Shown here piece by piece: positions 46,899 through 54,800 of a stretch of DNA of 64,000 bases. A program made the position numbers and the translations under genes. The stretch's first letter is position 1. The number at the start of each line of letters is the position of its first letter. This DNA is from Ectothiorhodospira shaposhnikovii (GTDB lineage: Bacteria; Pseudomonadota; Gammaproteobacteria; Ectothiorhodospirales; Ectothiorhodospiraceae), in the NCBI RefSeq assembly GCF_022227765.1, contig NZ_JAJMLZ010000008.1, forward strand, positions 124,001 to 188,000, given 5' to 3'. Under the pieces are notes generated by a model. It was given only the letters and a program-made list of their open reading frames with translations, was not told where the DNA came from and ran no database searches.

Positions 46899-47246
46899 TC
46901 AGTTATCCCAGCGACCGCCAGGCCCCATGCCGTTACCCGGACCCATGCCCCCTGCACCGGGCCCCATGCCGCCGCCGGGTCCCATGCGCCCCCCTTGGCC
47001 CGGGGGGGCGTCCGGCAATTCAATGCCCCTTTCCTCGGCCCTGGCCTTCATGCGGTCATGATGTTCCTCCCGAATTTGGGCCCGTTCCTCGGGGGTGGTT
47101 GCGGCCCGCATCCGGGCACGATATTCGTTTCGTTCCTCCTGGGTCATGAGCTGGCTGCCGTAGATGGGGAGCTCCGGTGTCGTCTGGGCCGCACCGAAGC
47201 CGGGCAGCAGGACGAGGGTCAATCCAAGGATGAGTGACTTGTTCAT
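46899..47246 (-). CDS. Small periplasmic protein with Gly-Met-Pro repeat tail
   Basis: This 115-residue secreted protein has a signal peptide (NKSLILGLTLVLLPGFGAAQ) and a conserved helical part beginning LPIYGSQLMTQEERNEYRAR with TTPEERAQIREEHHDRMKAR. The low-complexity tail contains repeated GGMGPG-type units. Its start at ATG 47246 has a full AAGGAGG 7 nt upstream. The helical core resembles hypothetical periplasmic proteins of halophilic gammaproteobacteria, with a Spy/CpxP-like look (Met, Arg, Glu-rich LTQEER helix), but I cannot assign a function. The Met-rich tail could bind copper or silver; this is speculative. Confidence 0.75.
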   Translation of the reverse strand: MNKSLILGLTLVLLPGFGAAQTTPELPIYGSQLMTQEERNEYRARMRAATTPEERAQIREEHHDRMKARAEERGIELPDAPPGQGGRMGPGGGMGPGAGGMGPGNGMGPGGRWDN

Positions 47247-47649
47247 GAAACAGCCTCCTTGTGAAGTGAGCAGGTGTTCCCGCAATCTTCGCTCAGGCGA
47301 AGGTTGCCACAGGCGATGTGGTATTACCGGGGGTGAGCCGTCCTGAGCAGGATGTAGCACGCCTGCGGGTCCCGCATCCGGGAACTGCGTCGCGTTTCGT
47401 AAATGATTCGTATCGGGGAAAAATGGTCATTCGGGAAGGGAGATGGATTCACCGATCCATTGATCGGAAACGTCGAGGTCTTTGGGATAGCTTCCGAAGG
47501 TTCCCCGTGCCATCAGCAAACATAGTGCCCCATCCGATATGGGGAAGAGTCTGCAGTCGGTCATTAGCGGCCACTCCTCCCAAGCCCCGCGCGTCGCTTG
47601 CGTCCGCCTGCAGGATCCTTGGCTCTCAACACGTTTGCCCTGCCACGGC
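47247..47649. other. Region without a recognisable gene
   Basis: This is the 5' region of the Gly-Met-rich protein gene and nearby sequence. Frames here are short or biased by composition, and none resembles a known family. It belongs to the decayed zone that continues into the membrane-protein fragment. Confidence 0.4.
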
Positions 47650-47868
47650 TGAGCCCCAGCAGCCTTGCCTGTTTGCCGTCGGCGCAGCCAGATATCCCAG
47701 CCCACCGCGCCGGCGGCAGCCAGCAGCGACAAACTGACCCCGCGGTGGCGGCGGAACCCGTGCACGACCGCCAGCGCCGTCAGCACCGCGAACAGTGCGA
47801 TCGCCCCGACCCAGATGCCTTCGTCGAGCGGGAGGCCGATTCCGAGAACCGCGAGCAGCCCCAGCCCT
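47650..47868 (-). pseudogene. Fragment of a small integral membrane protein
   Basis: Read on the minus strand, about 70 codons give a convincing membrane profile (LGLLAVLGIGLPLDEGIW, ALFAVLTALAVVHGFRRH, VSLSLLAAAGAVGWDIWLRR) with GC-rich third positions. There is an in-frame stop just upstream and no start. The pattern of hydrophobic helices with a GFRRHR loop recalls MerC-type proteins, but the match is weak. Confidence 0.35.
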
Positions 47869-48204
47869 GCCCCTCATCCTGAGCGGCCGGTCGGAATACG
47901 ATTCCGGGCACGTCCAAAGCACCCCACGAATCAAAGTTGATCGCGGTTTCAACTGCCCAATTTATCCCGCGCTTCCGTCATAACGCCCGCATTCACGGCT
48001 GGTTTTGAGCCCAGCGAAAAACCAGTCCGCCTATATGCGCTTGTGACCAGAACAGGATTGAGCGGCATGCGCTCGAAAGCACCGGCGAGTCATCCTCTTT
48101 TGCCAAGCACTCGGCAGCGACAACGGCTATCTTTGGTATCAGGCCGACACGGTGAACGTGTCTCGTGCCGCCGCCCCTACCCACATCCTCCAGGAGCCAG
48201 CCCC
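47869..48204. other. Intergenic region upstream of the DUF4389 gene
   Basis: No gene or clear repeat is visible in these 336 bp. They should contain the promoter of the DUF4389/nitroreductase pair. Confidence 0.4.
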
Positions 48205-48492
48205 ATGAACTCGCCGCCCCATACCGTGCCGCCCCCGCCGAAGAACCTTTGGTTTCATGGTCTCATCATGCTGATCCTGGTGCTCCTGGTGAATCTCGCC
48301 CAAACCGTGCTCGGTATTTGCGCCATCCTCCAGTTCTTCTGGATGCTGTTCACCAACGAGCGCAACGCGGGTATCGCCTGGTTCGGCCAAGGCATCGCCC
48401 ATTGGCTGGCGGTCACCGCCCGTTTTCTGACCGGCGAGTCTGACGAACGCCCGTTTCCATGGACAAGCTGGTCAGGGCCACACACCGACTGA
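48205..48492 (+). CDS. DUF4389 domain membrane protein
   Basis: This 95-residue inner-membrane protein has a Pro-rich N-terminus and one or two hydrophobic helices (LIMLILVLLVNLAQTVLGIC and ILQFFWMLFTNERN), followed by the family pattern NAGIAWFGQGIAHWLAVTARFLT and a DERPFPW motif. These are typical of DUF4389 proteins, which are common in gammaproteobacteria and uncharacterised. ATG 48205 has AGGAG about 8 nt upstream; longer in-frame starts lack a site. The nitroreductase gene starts 18 nt downstream, so they may be co-transcribed. Confidence 0.85.
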   Translation: MNSPPHTVPPPPKNLWFHGLIMLILVLLVNLAQTVLGICAILQFFWMLFTNERNAGIAWFGQGIAHWLAVTARFLTGESDERPFPWTSWSGPHTD

Positions 48493-48509
48493 GGGGAGCC
48501 CCTGCGACG

Positions 48510-49505
48510 ATGAACCACCTTGCCCGGGAATTGATCTCGTTCGCCGTGCGTGCCCCGTCAGGCCATAACACCCAACCGTGGCAGTTTTCGGTGGATCGAG
48601 ACATCATCAGGATCTACCCCGACCTGTCCCGGCACCTGTCCGTCGTCGACCCGGACAATCACGCGCTGTTCATCAGCCTGGGTTGCGCGCTCGAAAACCT
48701 GAGCATTGCGGCCGCACATCAAGGGCTTTCAGCCCGAACTGACTACTTTCCTCCCGACGAGCCCAAGGAATGCCTGCGGGTTCGTCTGTGTGAGGGGGCT
48801 CAGGAGAATGTGGAGGCACTGTTCCGGGCGATTCCCGCCCGGCAGTCGAACCGCGGAATTTACGATGGTCGCGCGATCAATGAATCGGATCTTGAAAGGC
48901 TTCTGGAGGCCAATCCTTGCGAATCAGTGATGGTGCGATCCTTCCGGGTCGGTCATCCGGATATCGAACCGATCATCGGTTTTGTCCGGGAGGGCAACAT
49001 CGCCCAGTTCAACGAACCGGCCTTCGTTAGGGAACTCGTGTCGTGGATCCGGTTTTCCCGGCGAGAGGCATCGGAGCAAAGGGATGGCCTGACCGCACAA
49101 GCTTTGGGGTTTCCTGCGATTCCCCGCTGGCTTGGATACTGGATCATGACGAAGCGGGTCAAACCGGAAAGTGAGGCCGCCCGGCAGGAGAAGGCCATCC
49201 GCAGTGCCTCCGCGCTGCTGCTCTTTATCGTCCGGGATCACGACAAGCGTCACTGGGTTGACCTGGGCCGCAGTTTCGAACGGGTGGCGCTGGTTGCGAC
49301 CTCCCTGGGCATCGCCCACGCTCATGTCAACATGCCCTGCGAAGTCGAGCCGATTCGCGGGCGGCTCGCCGCTCACCTGGCACTGAATAGCGGGGAACAA
49401 CCCCTGTTGCTGATACGCCTGGGCTACACGAGAAAGCGACCGCCACCCTCCCCTCGACGGCCAATTGACCAAGTGATCATGACACCAGGCAGAGCCTGGG
49501 ACTAA
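48510..49505 (+). CDS. Nitroreductase family protein (Acg-like)
   Basis: This flavin-dependent nitroreductase-fold protein of 331 residues has the FMN-binding start LISFAVRAPSGHNTQPWQFS. Further motifs are DPDNHALFISLGCALENL, ARQSNRGIYDGR, a central lid region, KRHWVDLGRSFERVALVATS, GIAHAHVNMPCEV and the C-terminal LLLIRLGY. The size and widely spaced motifs match the Acg/Rv3131-type subgroup, not the 200-residue NfsB type. ATG 48510 fits the family start; an upstream in-frame ATG would overlap the DUF4389 gene. The physiological substrate is unknown. Confidence 0.85.
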   Translation: MNHLARELISFAVRAPSGHNTQPWQFSVDRDIIRIYPDLSRHLSVVDPDNHALFISLGCALENLSIAAAHQGLSARTDYFPPDEPKECLRVRLCEGAQENVEALFRAIPARQSNRGIYDGRAINESDLERLLEANPCESVMVRSFRVGHPDIEPIIGFVREGNIAQFNEPAFVRELVSWIRFSRREASEQRDGLTAQALGFPAIPRWLGYWIMTKRVKPESEAARQEKAIRSASALLLFIVRDHDKRHWVDLGRSFERVALVATSLGIAHAHVNMPCEVEPIRGRLAAHLALNSGEQPLLLIRLGYTRKRPPPSPRRPIDQVIMTPGRAWD

Positions 49506-49702
49506 ACCCAGCGACACCGGCAAACTCAGTCTTGCCTTAGCACCAGTGGTTTCCAGGACGGTCCGCTTGGGGCACCACTGGAGACCTTCATCCGCAGAGA
49601 CCGGATGTCCGGTTCGGGTCGGCAAAAGCCAGATATTCGCAGGCACCAGATCACATGGTACGCCGTTTGATAGACGCAATTACGTTTCGTGACAACATCG
49701 AC

Positions 49703-49777
49703 CATGGGTCATGGGTCATGGGTCATGGGTCATGGGTCATGGGTCATGGGTCATGGGTCATGGGTCATGGGTCATGG
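49703..49777. repeat. Ten-copy 7-bp tandem repeat (CATGGGT)
   Basis: Ten perfect head-to-tail CATGGGT units (49703-49772) are followed by a partial CATGG. The unit is not a multiple of three and is perfectly homogeneous, so copy number is likely unstable by slippage. It lies between the nitroreductase gene and the Xre/RES toxin-antitoxin operon, ending 57 bp before a consensus TATAAT. Nothing recognisable occupies the remaining gap 49506-49702. Confidence 0.95.
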
Positions 49778-49833
49778 TTTACACCACATGGTGCGCTTCG
49801 CGAACCAGAAAGACAGACAGATCATTTGAGCGC

Positions 49834-49860
49834 TATAATTAAAAGAACGATCAAGTGTTC
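49834..49860 (+). promoter_or_regulatory. Predicted -10 box and possible operator of the Xre-RES operon
   Basis: A consensus TATAAT (49834-49839) lies 57 nt upstream of the antitoxin start. GAAC and GTTC half-sites (49845-49848, 49857-49860) just downstream could be an operator for the autorepressing antitoxin. No good -35 is seen. Confidence 0.4.
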
Positions 49861-49895
49861 CATAACGAAACAGGCCATTTCCCAGGAGGTGCCCC

Positions 49896-50279
49896 ATGCA
49901 GACGATGACGACGGAGCAACGCCAGACACTGGCTGCCGCCGGTTTGCGGGCTTATCCAAACATTGCCCGGGCATGGGGGCTCAAGGAGCAGGAGGCAGCG
50001 CGACTGCTGGGGGTCTCCGGCCCAACCTATCGACGCTGGAAGCGTGACCCGGAACGGGTACAGGCGGATGTGAACCTGCTGGAGCGTCTCTCCCTGATTC
50101 TCGGCATCTACAAAGCGCTGCATATCCTGCTGCCAAGGCCCGAATCCGCGCATGGCTGGGTGAGACGACCGAACACCAACCCCCGCTTTGGCGGACACCC
50201 CCCCCTTGAACGCATGCTTGGGGGGCATGTAGCAGACCTGGTGGCTGTGCGGGAGCATCTGGATGCCGCCCGAGGCTGA
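49896..50279 (+). CDS. Xre/MbcA/ParS-type antitoxin (DUF2384)
   Basis: This 127-residue antitoxin binds and inhibits the RES toxin and probably represses the operon. An N-terminal HTH-like part (IARAWGLKEQEAARLLGVSGPTYRRWK) is followed by the toxin-binding DUF2384 domain (LLERLSLILGIYKALHILLP and NTNPRFGGHPPLERMLGG). AGGAGG lies a few bases upstream of the ATG. The 3' end overlaps the toxin gene by 17 nt, the usual arrangement. Confidence 0.9.
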   Translation: MQTMTTEQRQTLAAAGLRAYPNIARAWGLKEQEAARLLGVSGPTYRRWKRDPERVQADVNLLERLSLILGIYKALHILLPRPESAHGWVRRPNTNPRFGGHPPLERMLGGHVADLVAVREHLDAARG

Positions 50280-50964
50280 TCTTCTCGCCCAGTTTTCAGA
50301 GGTGGAGGTGCATTGGCCCAAGAGCTACCGGATCGTACCTTCCCGTTTCCCACCCATAGACCTCTTCGAGGGTGTTGCCGGACAAGCCGGCGATCTGGTG
50401 GCCCTCAGTGAGCTTGAGGGCCTGACCTCGAATCGCCTGCGCGAGGCGGCCGGCGAGATCCATCTGGTACCCGAACAGGATCGCCGATTCGGACCCGGCT
50501 ACACGCCGGTCATGGCCGCCTTTACCTACCCGGCCGAGAGCCGTTTTTCCGATGGGGCCTACGGCGTGTATTACTGCGCCCGAGATGAGCACACCGCGGT
50601 GGCCGAAACCCGTCATCATCGCGAGCGTTTCCTCCGTGAATCGTCGGAACCCTCGATCAACCTGGAAATGCGGGTTTATCTGGCAGAGTTGCGGGCGCCG
50701 CTGCTCGACCTCTGCGCCCCCACTGGCACTCCCTACCTCGACCCCCACGATTGGCGGCCTTCGCAGCATCTGGGACTTCAGGCCCGACAAGCAGGTCGTT
50801 ACGGATTCATCTATCCCAGTGTAAGGGATGCCGAGGGCGGTCTGTGTGCGGGTGTCCTGAGACCACCCGCCCTGGGGCCAACCCGTCAGGGCAGGCACCT
50901 GCAATATCGATGGGATGGCGAAAGGATCACCGACATCATTGAACTGAGGGCAACGGGATATTGA
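50263..50964 (+). CDS. RES-domain NAD+-degrading toxin
   Basis: This 233-residue RES toxin (MbcT/ParT class) cleaves or phosphorylates NAD+ when free of antitoxin. Family residues are the early Arg in SYRIVPSRFPP, the segment RFSDGAYGVYYCARDEHTAVAETRHHRERF (quoted only in part by families), YLDPHDWRPSQHLGLQARQ and GFIYPSVRDAEGGLCAGV. The protein is full length and appears intact. It overlaps the antitoxin gene and follows it in the canonical order. Confidence 0.9.
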   Translation: MPPEADLLAQFSEVEVHWPKSYRIVPSRFPPIDLFEGVAGQAGDLVALSELEGLTSNRLREAAGEIHLVPEQDRRFGPGYTPVMAAFTYPAESRFSDGAYGVYYCARDEHTAVAETRHHRERFLRESSEPSINLEMRVYLAELRAPLLDLCAPTGTPYLDPHDWRPSQHLGLQARQAGRYGFIYPSVRDAEGGLCAGVLRPPALGPTRQGRHLQYRWDGERITDIIELRATGY

Positions 50965-50975
50965 CCTCGGGCCAA

Positions 50976-51294
50976 TGATTCAGCCCTGGAGAAGGTCAGC
51001 GGCTCCTATGTGACCGACGAACTGCGTGATCGCGAGGATGACATCATCTGGCGCATCCGCTGGGGAAAGGACTGGCTGTATGTGTACCTGCTGCTGGAAT
51101 TTCAAAGCAGCGTGGACCGGTTCATGGCGGTGCGCATCATGAGCCATGAACTATGTGGGACTGCTCTACCAGGACCTGATCCGCCAGAACAAACTGACGC
51201 CCAGCGGCAAGCTGCCGCCTGTCCTGCCGGTGGTGCTCTACAATGGAGAGGAACGCTGGCGCCAGGAGGGGCTATCGATCATGTCGTCGAGGTA
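50976..51294 (+). pseudogene. Frameshifted fragment of an Rpn family nuclease
   Basis: One frame encodes SYVTDELRDREDDIIWRIRW and LYVYLLLEFQSSVDRFMAVR, hallmarks of Rpn (recombination-promoting PD-(D/E)XK) proteins. Near 51150 the reading continues in another frame as NYVGLLYQDLIRQNKLTP and PVLPVVLYNGEERW, stopping at 51294. The N-terminus and the rest are missing. Its end abuts a broken HEPN gene on the opposite strand, marking a recombination junction near 51285. Confidence 0.7.
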
Positions 51295-51327
51295 GAAACG
51301 CCATTCGCGCTGCCTGGCATCAGACAT
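51238..51327 (-). pseudogene. Truncated HEPN (DUF86-like) toxin gene
   Basis: ATG 51327 begins MSDARQREWRFYLDDMID, the usual start of a HEPN partner of MNT antitoxins. After about 18 codons the frame enters the reverse complement of the Rpn relic and stops at 51238. The RNase motif (R-x4-6-H) is lost. Its start overlaps the end of the MNT gene, as in intact HEPN-MNT pairs. Confidence 0.65.
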
Positions 51328-51610
51328 TGACTCGCTCCTGTTCAATGTAGGGGCGAAGCTCCGGCCGCAGGGCCTTTTCTGTGACCAGGTCGACCGGGCA
51401 GCCAAACATGTCCTCCAGGTAGAACTGCACGCCGAAGTAACGTTTGGAGGTGGCAGGGCCGTCGAAGGCCACCAACACATCGATATCGCTGCCACTGCTC
51501 GCCGTATTACGGGCAGTGGAGCCGAACAGGGCCAGTCGGGTCACGCCGAAACGGGCCTGCAACTCAGGCTTGCTGCGGCTTAGCAGGTCAAGGGCACGCT
51601 GTCTGTCCAT
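51320..51610 (-). CDS. MNT-type nucleotidyltransferase antitoxin, orphan
   Basis: This 96-residue minimal nucleotidyltransferase has the signature LALFGSTARNTASSGSDIDVLVAF, with the GS and DxD residues that bind nucleotide and metal. The C-terminal segment is YFGVQFYLEDMFGCPVDLV. Such MntA proteins AMPylate and silence a HEPN toxin encoded next to them. Here the toxin gene is truncated after 18 codons, so the antitoxin has lost its partner. The protein itself looks intact. Confidence 0.82.
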   Translation of the reverse strand: MDRQRALDLLSRSKPELQARFGVTRLALFGSTARNTASSGSDIDVLVAFDGPATSKRYFGVQFYLEDMFGCPVDLVTEKALRPELRPYIEQERVNV

Positions 51611-52053
51611 CGCTCAGCCTCCAGAGGGGGATTCGTCGTCCGGGCTTTCGCGCACCCGAAATCACTGGGCGGACGAGGGCCGTTCAAAACCACCCGGCAA
51701 TATAACATCTGCCATCTGCGCAAACGCATCGGTGAAGGCCGAGGGCATAATCCGGAAAAACCCTCGGCCTGCAGCCAGAATCCGTGTGAGAAAAGGAGGG
51801 TGGAATAATCTGGGAAACAACAGGCGGGGAAGCCGTATTCATGATCCTCGATGCTCGCGATGACTCGGTAGTTGCCCACCCGGTAGCGCCATAGGTCTCC
51901 CAGCTGGCCGGTCAGCGGCTTCCCGATTTGCCGGGGATCCTCCAACGGTTGCAGACGATGACGCAGAAAGTCCCGGATGCGCTTGGCATCTGCATGACCG
52001 ATCTTCTTCAGCTGCTTCAGGGTGTCGTCGGTGAGCTCAATCCGCCAGGCCAA
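51580..52053 (-). pseudogene. RelE/ParE-type toxin with replaced C-terminus
   Basis: Residues 1-72 are a good RelE-type toxin: MAWRIELTDDTLKQLKKIG, DAKRIRDFLRHRLQP, IGKPLTGQLGDLWRYRVGNY and RVIASIEDHE. The expected last strand, with its basic and Tyr residues (usually a VGHRREVY-like end), is absent. From about 51838 the frame continues into unrelated sequence up to a stop at 51580. The catalytic C-terminal residues are therefore lost and the toxin is probably inactive. It overlaps the antitoxin gene by 17 nt. Confidence 0.75.
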
Positions 52054-52261
52054 GATCGCGCTCCACGTCCTCGAGGCTGTGCGTCTTCATCTCCCCGCGT
52101 CGAACTTGGGTCAAGGCCTTCTCGGCCATGTAGATGTCCTCCAGGTCGTCCAAGTGTTCCAGGATGGCCTCGCGGGCGTAGTAGCTCTTGGTGCGACCGG
52201 TGGCCTTGGCCAGCGCCTCAAGGCGTTGCTCAATTTCAGGAGGGAGGCGTACTGCCAGCAT
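52037..52261 (-). CDS. RelB/RHH-type antitoxin
   Basis: This 74-residue ribbon-helix-helix antitoxin starts with the strand LAVRLPPEIEQRLEALAKA, then GRTKSYYAREAILEHLDDLE, a standard RHH fold. The acidic C-terminal arm (SLEDVERDLGL) wraps the toxin. ATG 52261 begins directly with the RHH strand; longer frames extend upstream without support. It precedes and overlaps the damaged RelE gene. Confidence 0.85.
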   Translation of the reverse strand: MLAVRLPPEIEQRLEALAKATGRTKSYYAREAILEHLDDLEDIYMAEKALTQVRRGEMKTHSLEDVERDLGLAD

Positions 52262-52362
52262 GGGGACGTTCCTATGAGGGTAGATGTCATACAAGTATAG
52301 CGCATGGGTGGGTCAGCTAACCCCGGGGGTAGCTGGTTCAGGCAGGACCGGGCGGGTCAAGC

Positions 52363-52677
52363 TCACCCTTGATCTGTATCATGACTGAGCAGAACGTATT
52401 TTTCGAGGTTACCTCTAAAGCGTTGTTGGGGTTGGCACGATGGCTGGATCAGCGGCGTGACCCGGAGGCGCTTGTAGATCATCACGAAGCCCTGACCATC
52501 CCAGTACAGGGCCTTGAGCTTGTCGCCGGCCCGGTTGCGGAAGACGAACAGCTCGCCGCTGAGCGGATCCCGCTCCAGCACCTCAACAATCTCGATACAC
52601 AGGCCATCGAAGGCCTTGCGGAAATCCACCGGCGCCACTGCCAGGTGGATGGCCATCCCCGTGGGCCAGCCGATCAT
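52363..52677 (-). pseudogene. IS66 TnpB (ORF2) fragment
   Basis: From ATG 52677 the frame gives the IS66 accessory protein TnpB: HLAVAPVDFRKAFDGLCIEI, LSGELFVFRNRAGDKLKALY and WDGQGFVMIYKRL. It then diverges into unrelated residues after about 70 codons. The start overlaps the stop of the TnpA-type ORF in an ATGA, as in complete IS66 elements. Confidence 0.75.
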
Positions 52678-53050
52678 GCCTCCAGCACCTGCATGGCCCG
52701 TTTCAAGGTCTGCGCGCAGAACCCCGGATACAGTTCCAACCATCGGCCATTGCCCAGCGCCACGACCACCGGTCCAACCCCGGGTTGCAGCGACAGGGCC
52801 ACGGGATCGGGCTTGTCCTCCACCGTGCGGACCGCCAAAAACCGCTGCGGCACGGCTGTCGGCTTCGAAGGCGCGCGCCCTGGCTCAGCCTCGCCCAGCA
52901 CCCACTCCGGGTATCGCGCCGCCCATTGCGATAACTGGGCGTGACCCCATGCTGACGGGCGAAGGCCGCCTTGCTCTGGCCTGAGGCCGCCCACTGCTGG
53001 ACCAGATCCTTCCAGAAAGCACGCTTGCGCTGTCGGACACCTCTGCTCAT
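52674..53050 (-). pseudogene. IS66 TnpA (ORF1) with frameshift
   Basis: The start reads SRGVRQRKRAFWKDLVQQWA and FARQHGVTP in one frame. It continues after about 52940 as QLSQWAARYPEWVLGE and a C-terminal half with VVVALGNGRWLELYPGF in another, ending at 52674. This split is a frameshift in the IS66 accessory HTH protein. Confidence 0.7.
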
Positions 53051-53060
53051 CCGCCACATC

Positions 53061-53466
53061 CCCTTATTGCTTGAGATCGTACCGGTGACGATGGAGGATC
53101 AGTGGGGACTATGGAATACGGGGGCTACCGGGCAGGTACTCCCGCCCTGGGTACCCACATGCTGGAGACTGAGCGCGGGCGCTCCACAACAGCATAGCGG
53201 TAGGAGGCGCCAGGTGACGAAGGTCGGCACTCGGCCCATAGCGGACGGTCTGTGGAAGTGTAGAGAGACTCCAGTCGTACTCACAGCTGCCACTCGAAAT
53301 ACCCCGGATGCGATGGGATTGAAGACCACAGATCAAGCCCCCTGCGGGATGAACTGTGACTTGATGATTGCGTATGTCGACCAGCGCCGGGGCGGTCGGG
53401 TGATCCACTGGTCAACTTACCATCCGGTACCGCGTTATTTCGGGCGCATACCCCGCAGTCCCAACA
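53061..53466. other. Region without a recognisable gene between IS66 remnant and higA
   Basis: None of the six frames resembles a known family in these 400 bp. GC-rich inverted segments occur around 53125-53150, but I cannot assign a structured RNA. It may be the decayed remainder of the IS66 insertion or of whatever it replaced. Confidence 0.4.
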
Positions 53467-53742
53467 CTAAGCCGCCTTGCCGTGGCGCTCACGCCAAAGA
53501 TCGTAATCGAGTTGCATTCCCGCCCAGACTTCGGCACGTCCGCCTCGCTCCACACCCAGCCAGCGCTCGATGCGCAAAGCCATCTTTGGTGAAATACCCG
53601 CGTGACCGTGAAGCACACGGGACAGCGCTGCCCGCGTGACGCCCAGTTCGCGAGCCGCGGCCGCCACCGAAAGCCCCAGCGCTGGCAACACGTCATCTCG
53701 CAGGATTTCTCCGGGGTGCGGTGGATTGTGCATCGTCATCAT
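53467..53742 (-). CDS. higA: HigA family antitoxin
   Basis: This 91-residue Xre-type antitoxin opens with the HigA signature NPPHPGEILRDDVLPALGLS, then the helix-turn-helix AAARELGVTRAALSRVLHGHAGIS, MALRIERWLGV and WAGMQLDYDLWR. It binds the HigB toxin and the operon promoter. It starts 9 nt after the higB stop, the standard toxin-first order. Confidence 0.93.
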   Translation of the reverse strand: MMTMHNPPHPGEILRDDVLPALGLSVAAAARELGVTRAALSRVLHGHAGISPKMALRIERWLGVERGGRAEVWAGMQLDYDLWRERHGKAA

Positions 53743-53750
53743 GACCCTCC

Positions 53751-54029
53751 TCAGTGGTAGTCCTGATAATCGACCAGGATTGCATCACCGTTATCGAACT
53801 TGAAGGTCAGCCGCCAATTGCCGCTGACCGAAACGGACCAATGCTCCGACAGGTTGCCTCTGAGTGGGTGCAAAGCCCAGCCCGGCAGATTCATGTCCTC
53901 CGGGGTGCTAGCCCGATTCAGCACAGCGAGTTGACGGGACAGTTTGGCAGCATGCCCACTCTGGATACCCACCTTGGACCCAGTCTCGAAGAATTTTTGA
54001 AGGCCTTTGTGCCGGAAGCTCTTGATCAC
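53751..54029 (-). CDS. higB: HigB family toxin (RelE superfamily)
   Basis: This 92-residue ribosome-dependent mRNA endonuclease begins IKSFRHKGLQKFFETGSKVG, followed by HAAKLSRQLAVLNRA, MNLPGWALHPLRGNLSEHWS and VSVSGNWRLTFKFDNGDA, ending VDYQDYH. GTG 54029 gives the usual HigB length and a GGAG close upstream; a longer frame reaches 54065. It appears intact. Confidence 0.92.
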   Translation of the reverse strand: MIKSFRHKGLQKFFETGSKVGIQSGHAAKLSRQLAVLNRASTPEDMNLPGWALHPLRGNLSEHWSVSVSGNWRLTFKFDNGDAILVDYQDYH

Positions 54030-54038
54030 GCTCCTGAT

Positions 54039-54065
54039 CGTATAGCATCGGTATACGCCATGCAA
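54039..54065 (-). promoter_or_regulatory. Possible higBA promoter
   Basis: On the minus strand TTGCAT and TATACG are separated by a short 15-bp spacer, just upstream of the higB start. It is a weak candidate. The rest of the gap to 54305 holds no gene I recognise. Confidence 0.3.
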
Positions 54066-54305
54066 TGACGTCCATCACTTGACGCACCAAGTTTCATCCA
54101 CACCTGATTCCGACTGCTGAGACCAACTTTGTGAAACCCGTAAAACCTTCACCCTTCAACCTCGAAGGCCTTCCCGAAGCGCTCCCCATGTGGATCAGGC
54201 TGGTTCGGCGTGTCCGTTAGAGAATCGACTTCAGCCGCTCAGATCCAAGCCCTCCGATGTCCGCTCAGGGCCGAAATCAGGCATCCATATCGGGAAGTCG
54301 AAACA

Positions 54306-54800
54306 ATGACTCTGAAAGATTCAGCAGCGTGGTGGACAAAGGTGGCAGCCATTAGCGTACTCATCGGATTGGTGATTGAGCGCTTCTTAGCGGGTGGGCT
54401 ACCAGGTTGGCCGAGTCCAGCTATCCCCCTCGCCCAGTTACTGGTGGTCTTCGGTGGCTGCATCACGCTGGCGCACTACGCCCTACTTCGCCGCAAAGGT
54501 GTGACCTGCACTGAGCCGCAGGACCCGGTTCGGCTGGTTCGCAGCGGTGGTCTGTTCCCTTCCACGCGCCACCCAATGTATCTTGGGGACGCCGTCACCT
54601 GTGTTGGCCTGGTCATGCTTGCACCCAGCGTTGCCGCTGGACTGATATTCCCAGCCGTTTCTTCACCGAGAGGGAGGGAAGGATGTCAAGACAGCCGACC
54701 AGTGCTCTTCACCCGTCCAATTGCTGTGCGGATCGAAATCCACCTGGGTGCTGGATCACCTCAAAATCCACACTCATTGGTCCACTGCCCTGGTGCTTGA
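54306..54800 (+). pseudogene. Truncated isoprenylcysteine methyltransferase-like membrane protein
   Basis: From ATG 54306 the frame encodes three hydrophobic segments (VAAISVLIGLVIERFLAGG, LLVVFGGCITLAHYALL) and the motif STRHPMYLGDAVTCVG, typical of the ICMT/PEMT-like small membrane methyltransferases. After APSVAAGLIFPAV (about 54660) the remaining residues are unrelated and run antisense into the 3' end of the large helicase gene. The C-terminal catalytic helices are lost. A deletion or insertion at this point probably brought the helicase gene in. Confidence 0.65.

Larger units (their letters stand above)
52363..53060 (-). mobile_element. IS66 family remnant without the main transposase
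   Basis: Two of the three IS66 ORFs are visible in order (tnpA, tnpB), both damaged, and tnpC is absent. No terminal inverted repeats could be identified by eye. The element lies between the RelBE and HigBA modules and is not mobile on its own. Confidence 0.7.

Noticed and set aside
49703-49777. Possible CRISPR array
   Set aside because: The units are 7 bp, directly adjacent and without spacers, so this is a simple tandem repeat. No CRISPR array or cas gene was seen in the window.
49655-50047. Frame translating the tandem repeat into a Gly-His-Ser-Trp-Val-Met repeat peptide
   Set aside because: The 7-bp unit would shift frame with every copy change, there is no ribosome site, and it overlaps the antitoxin gene in another frame.
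54131-54220. Short GTG-started frame before the truncated methyltransferase
   Set aside because: It is only about 29 codons with no recognisable features and no conserved context.
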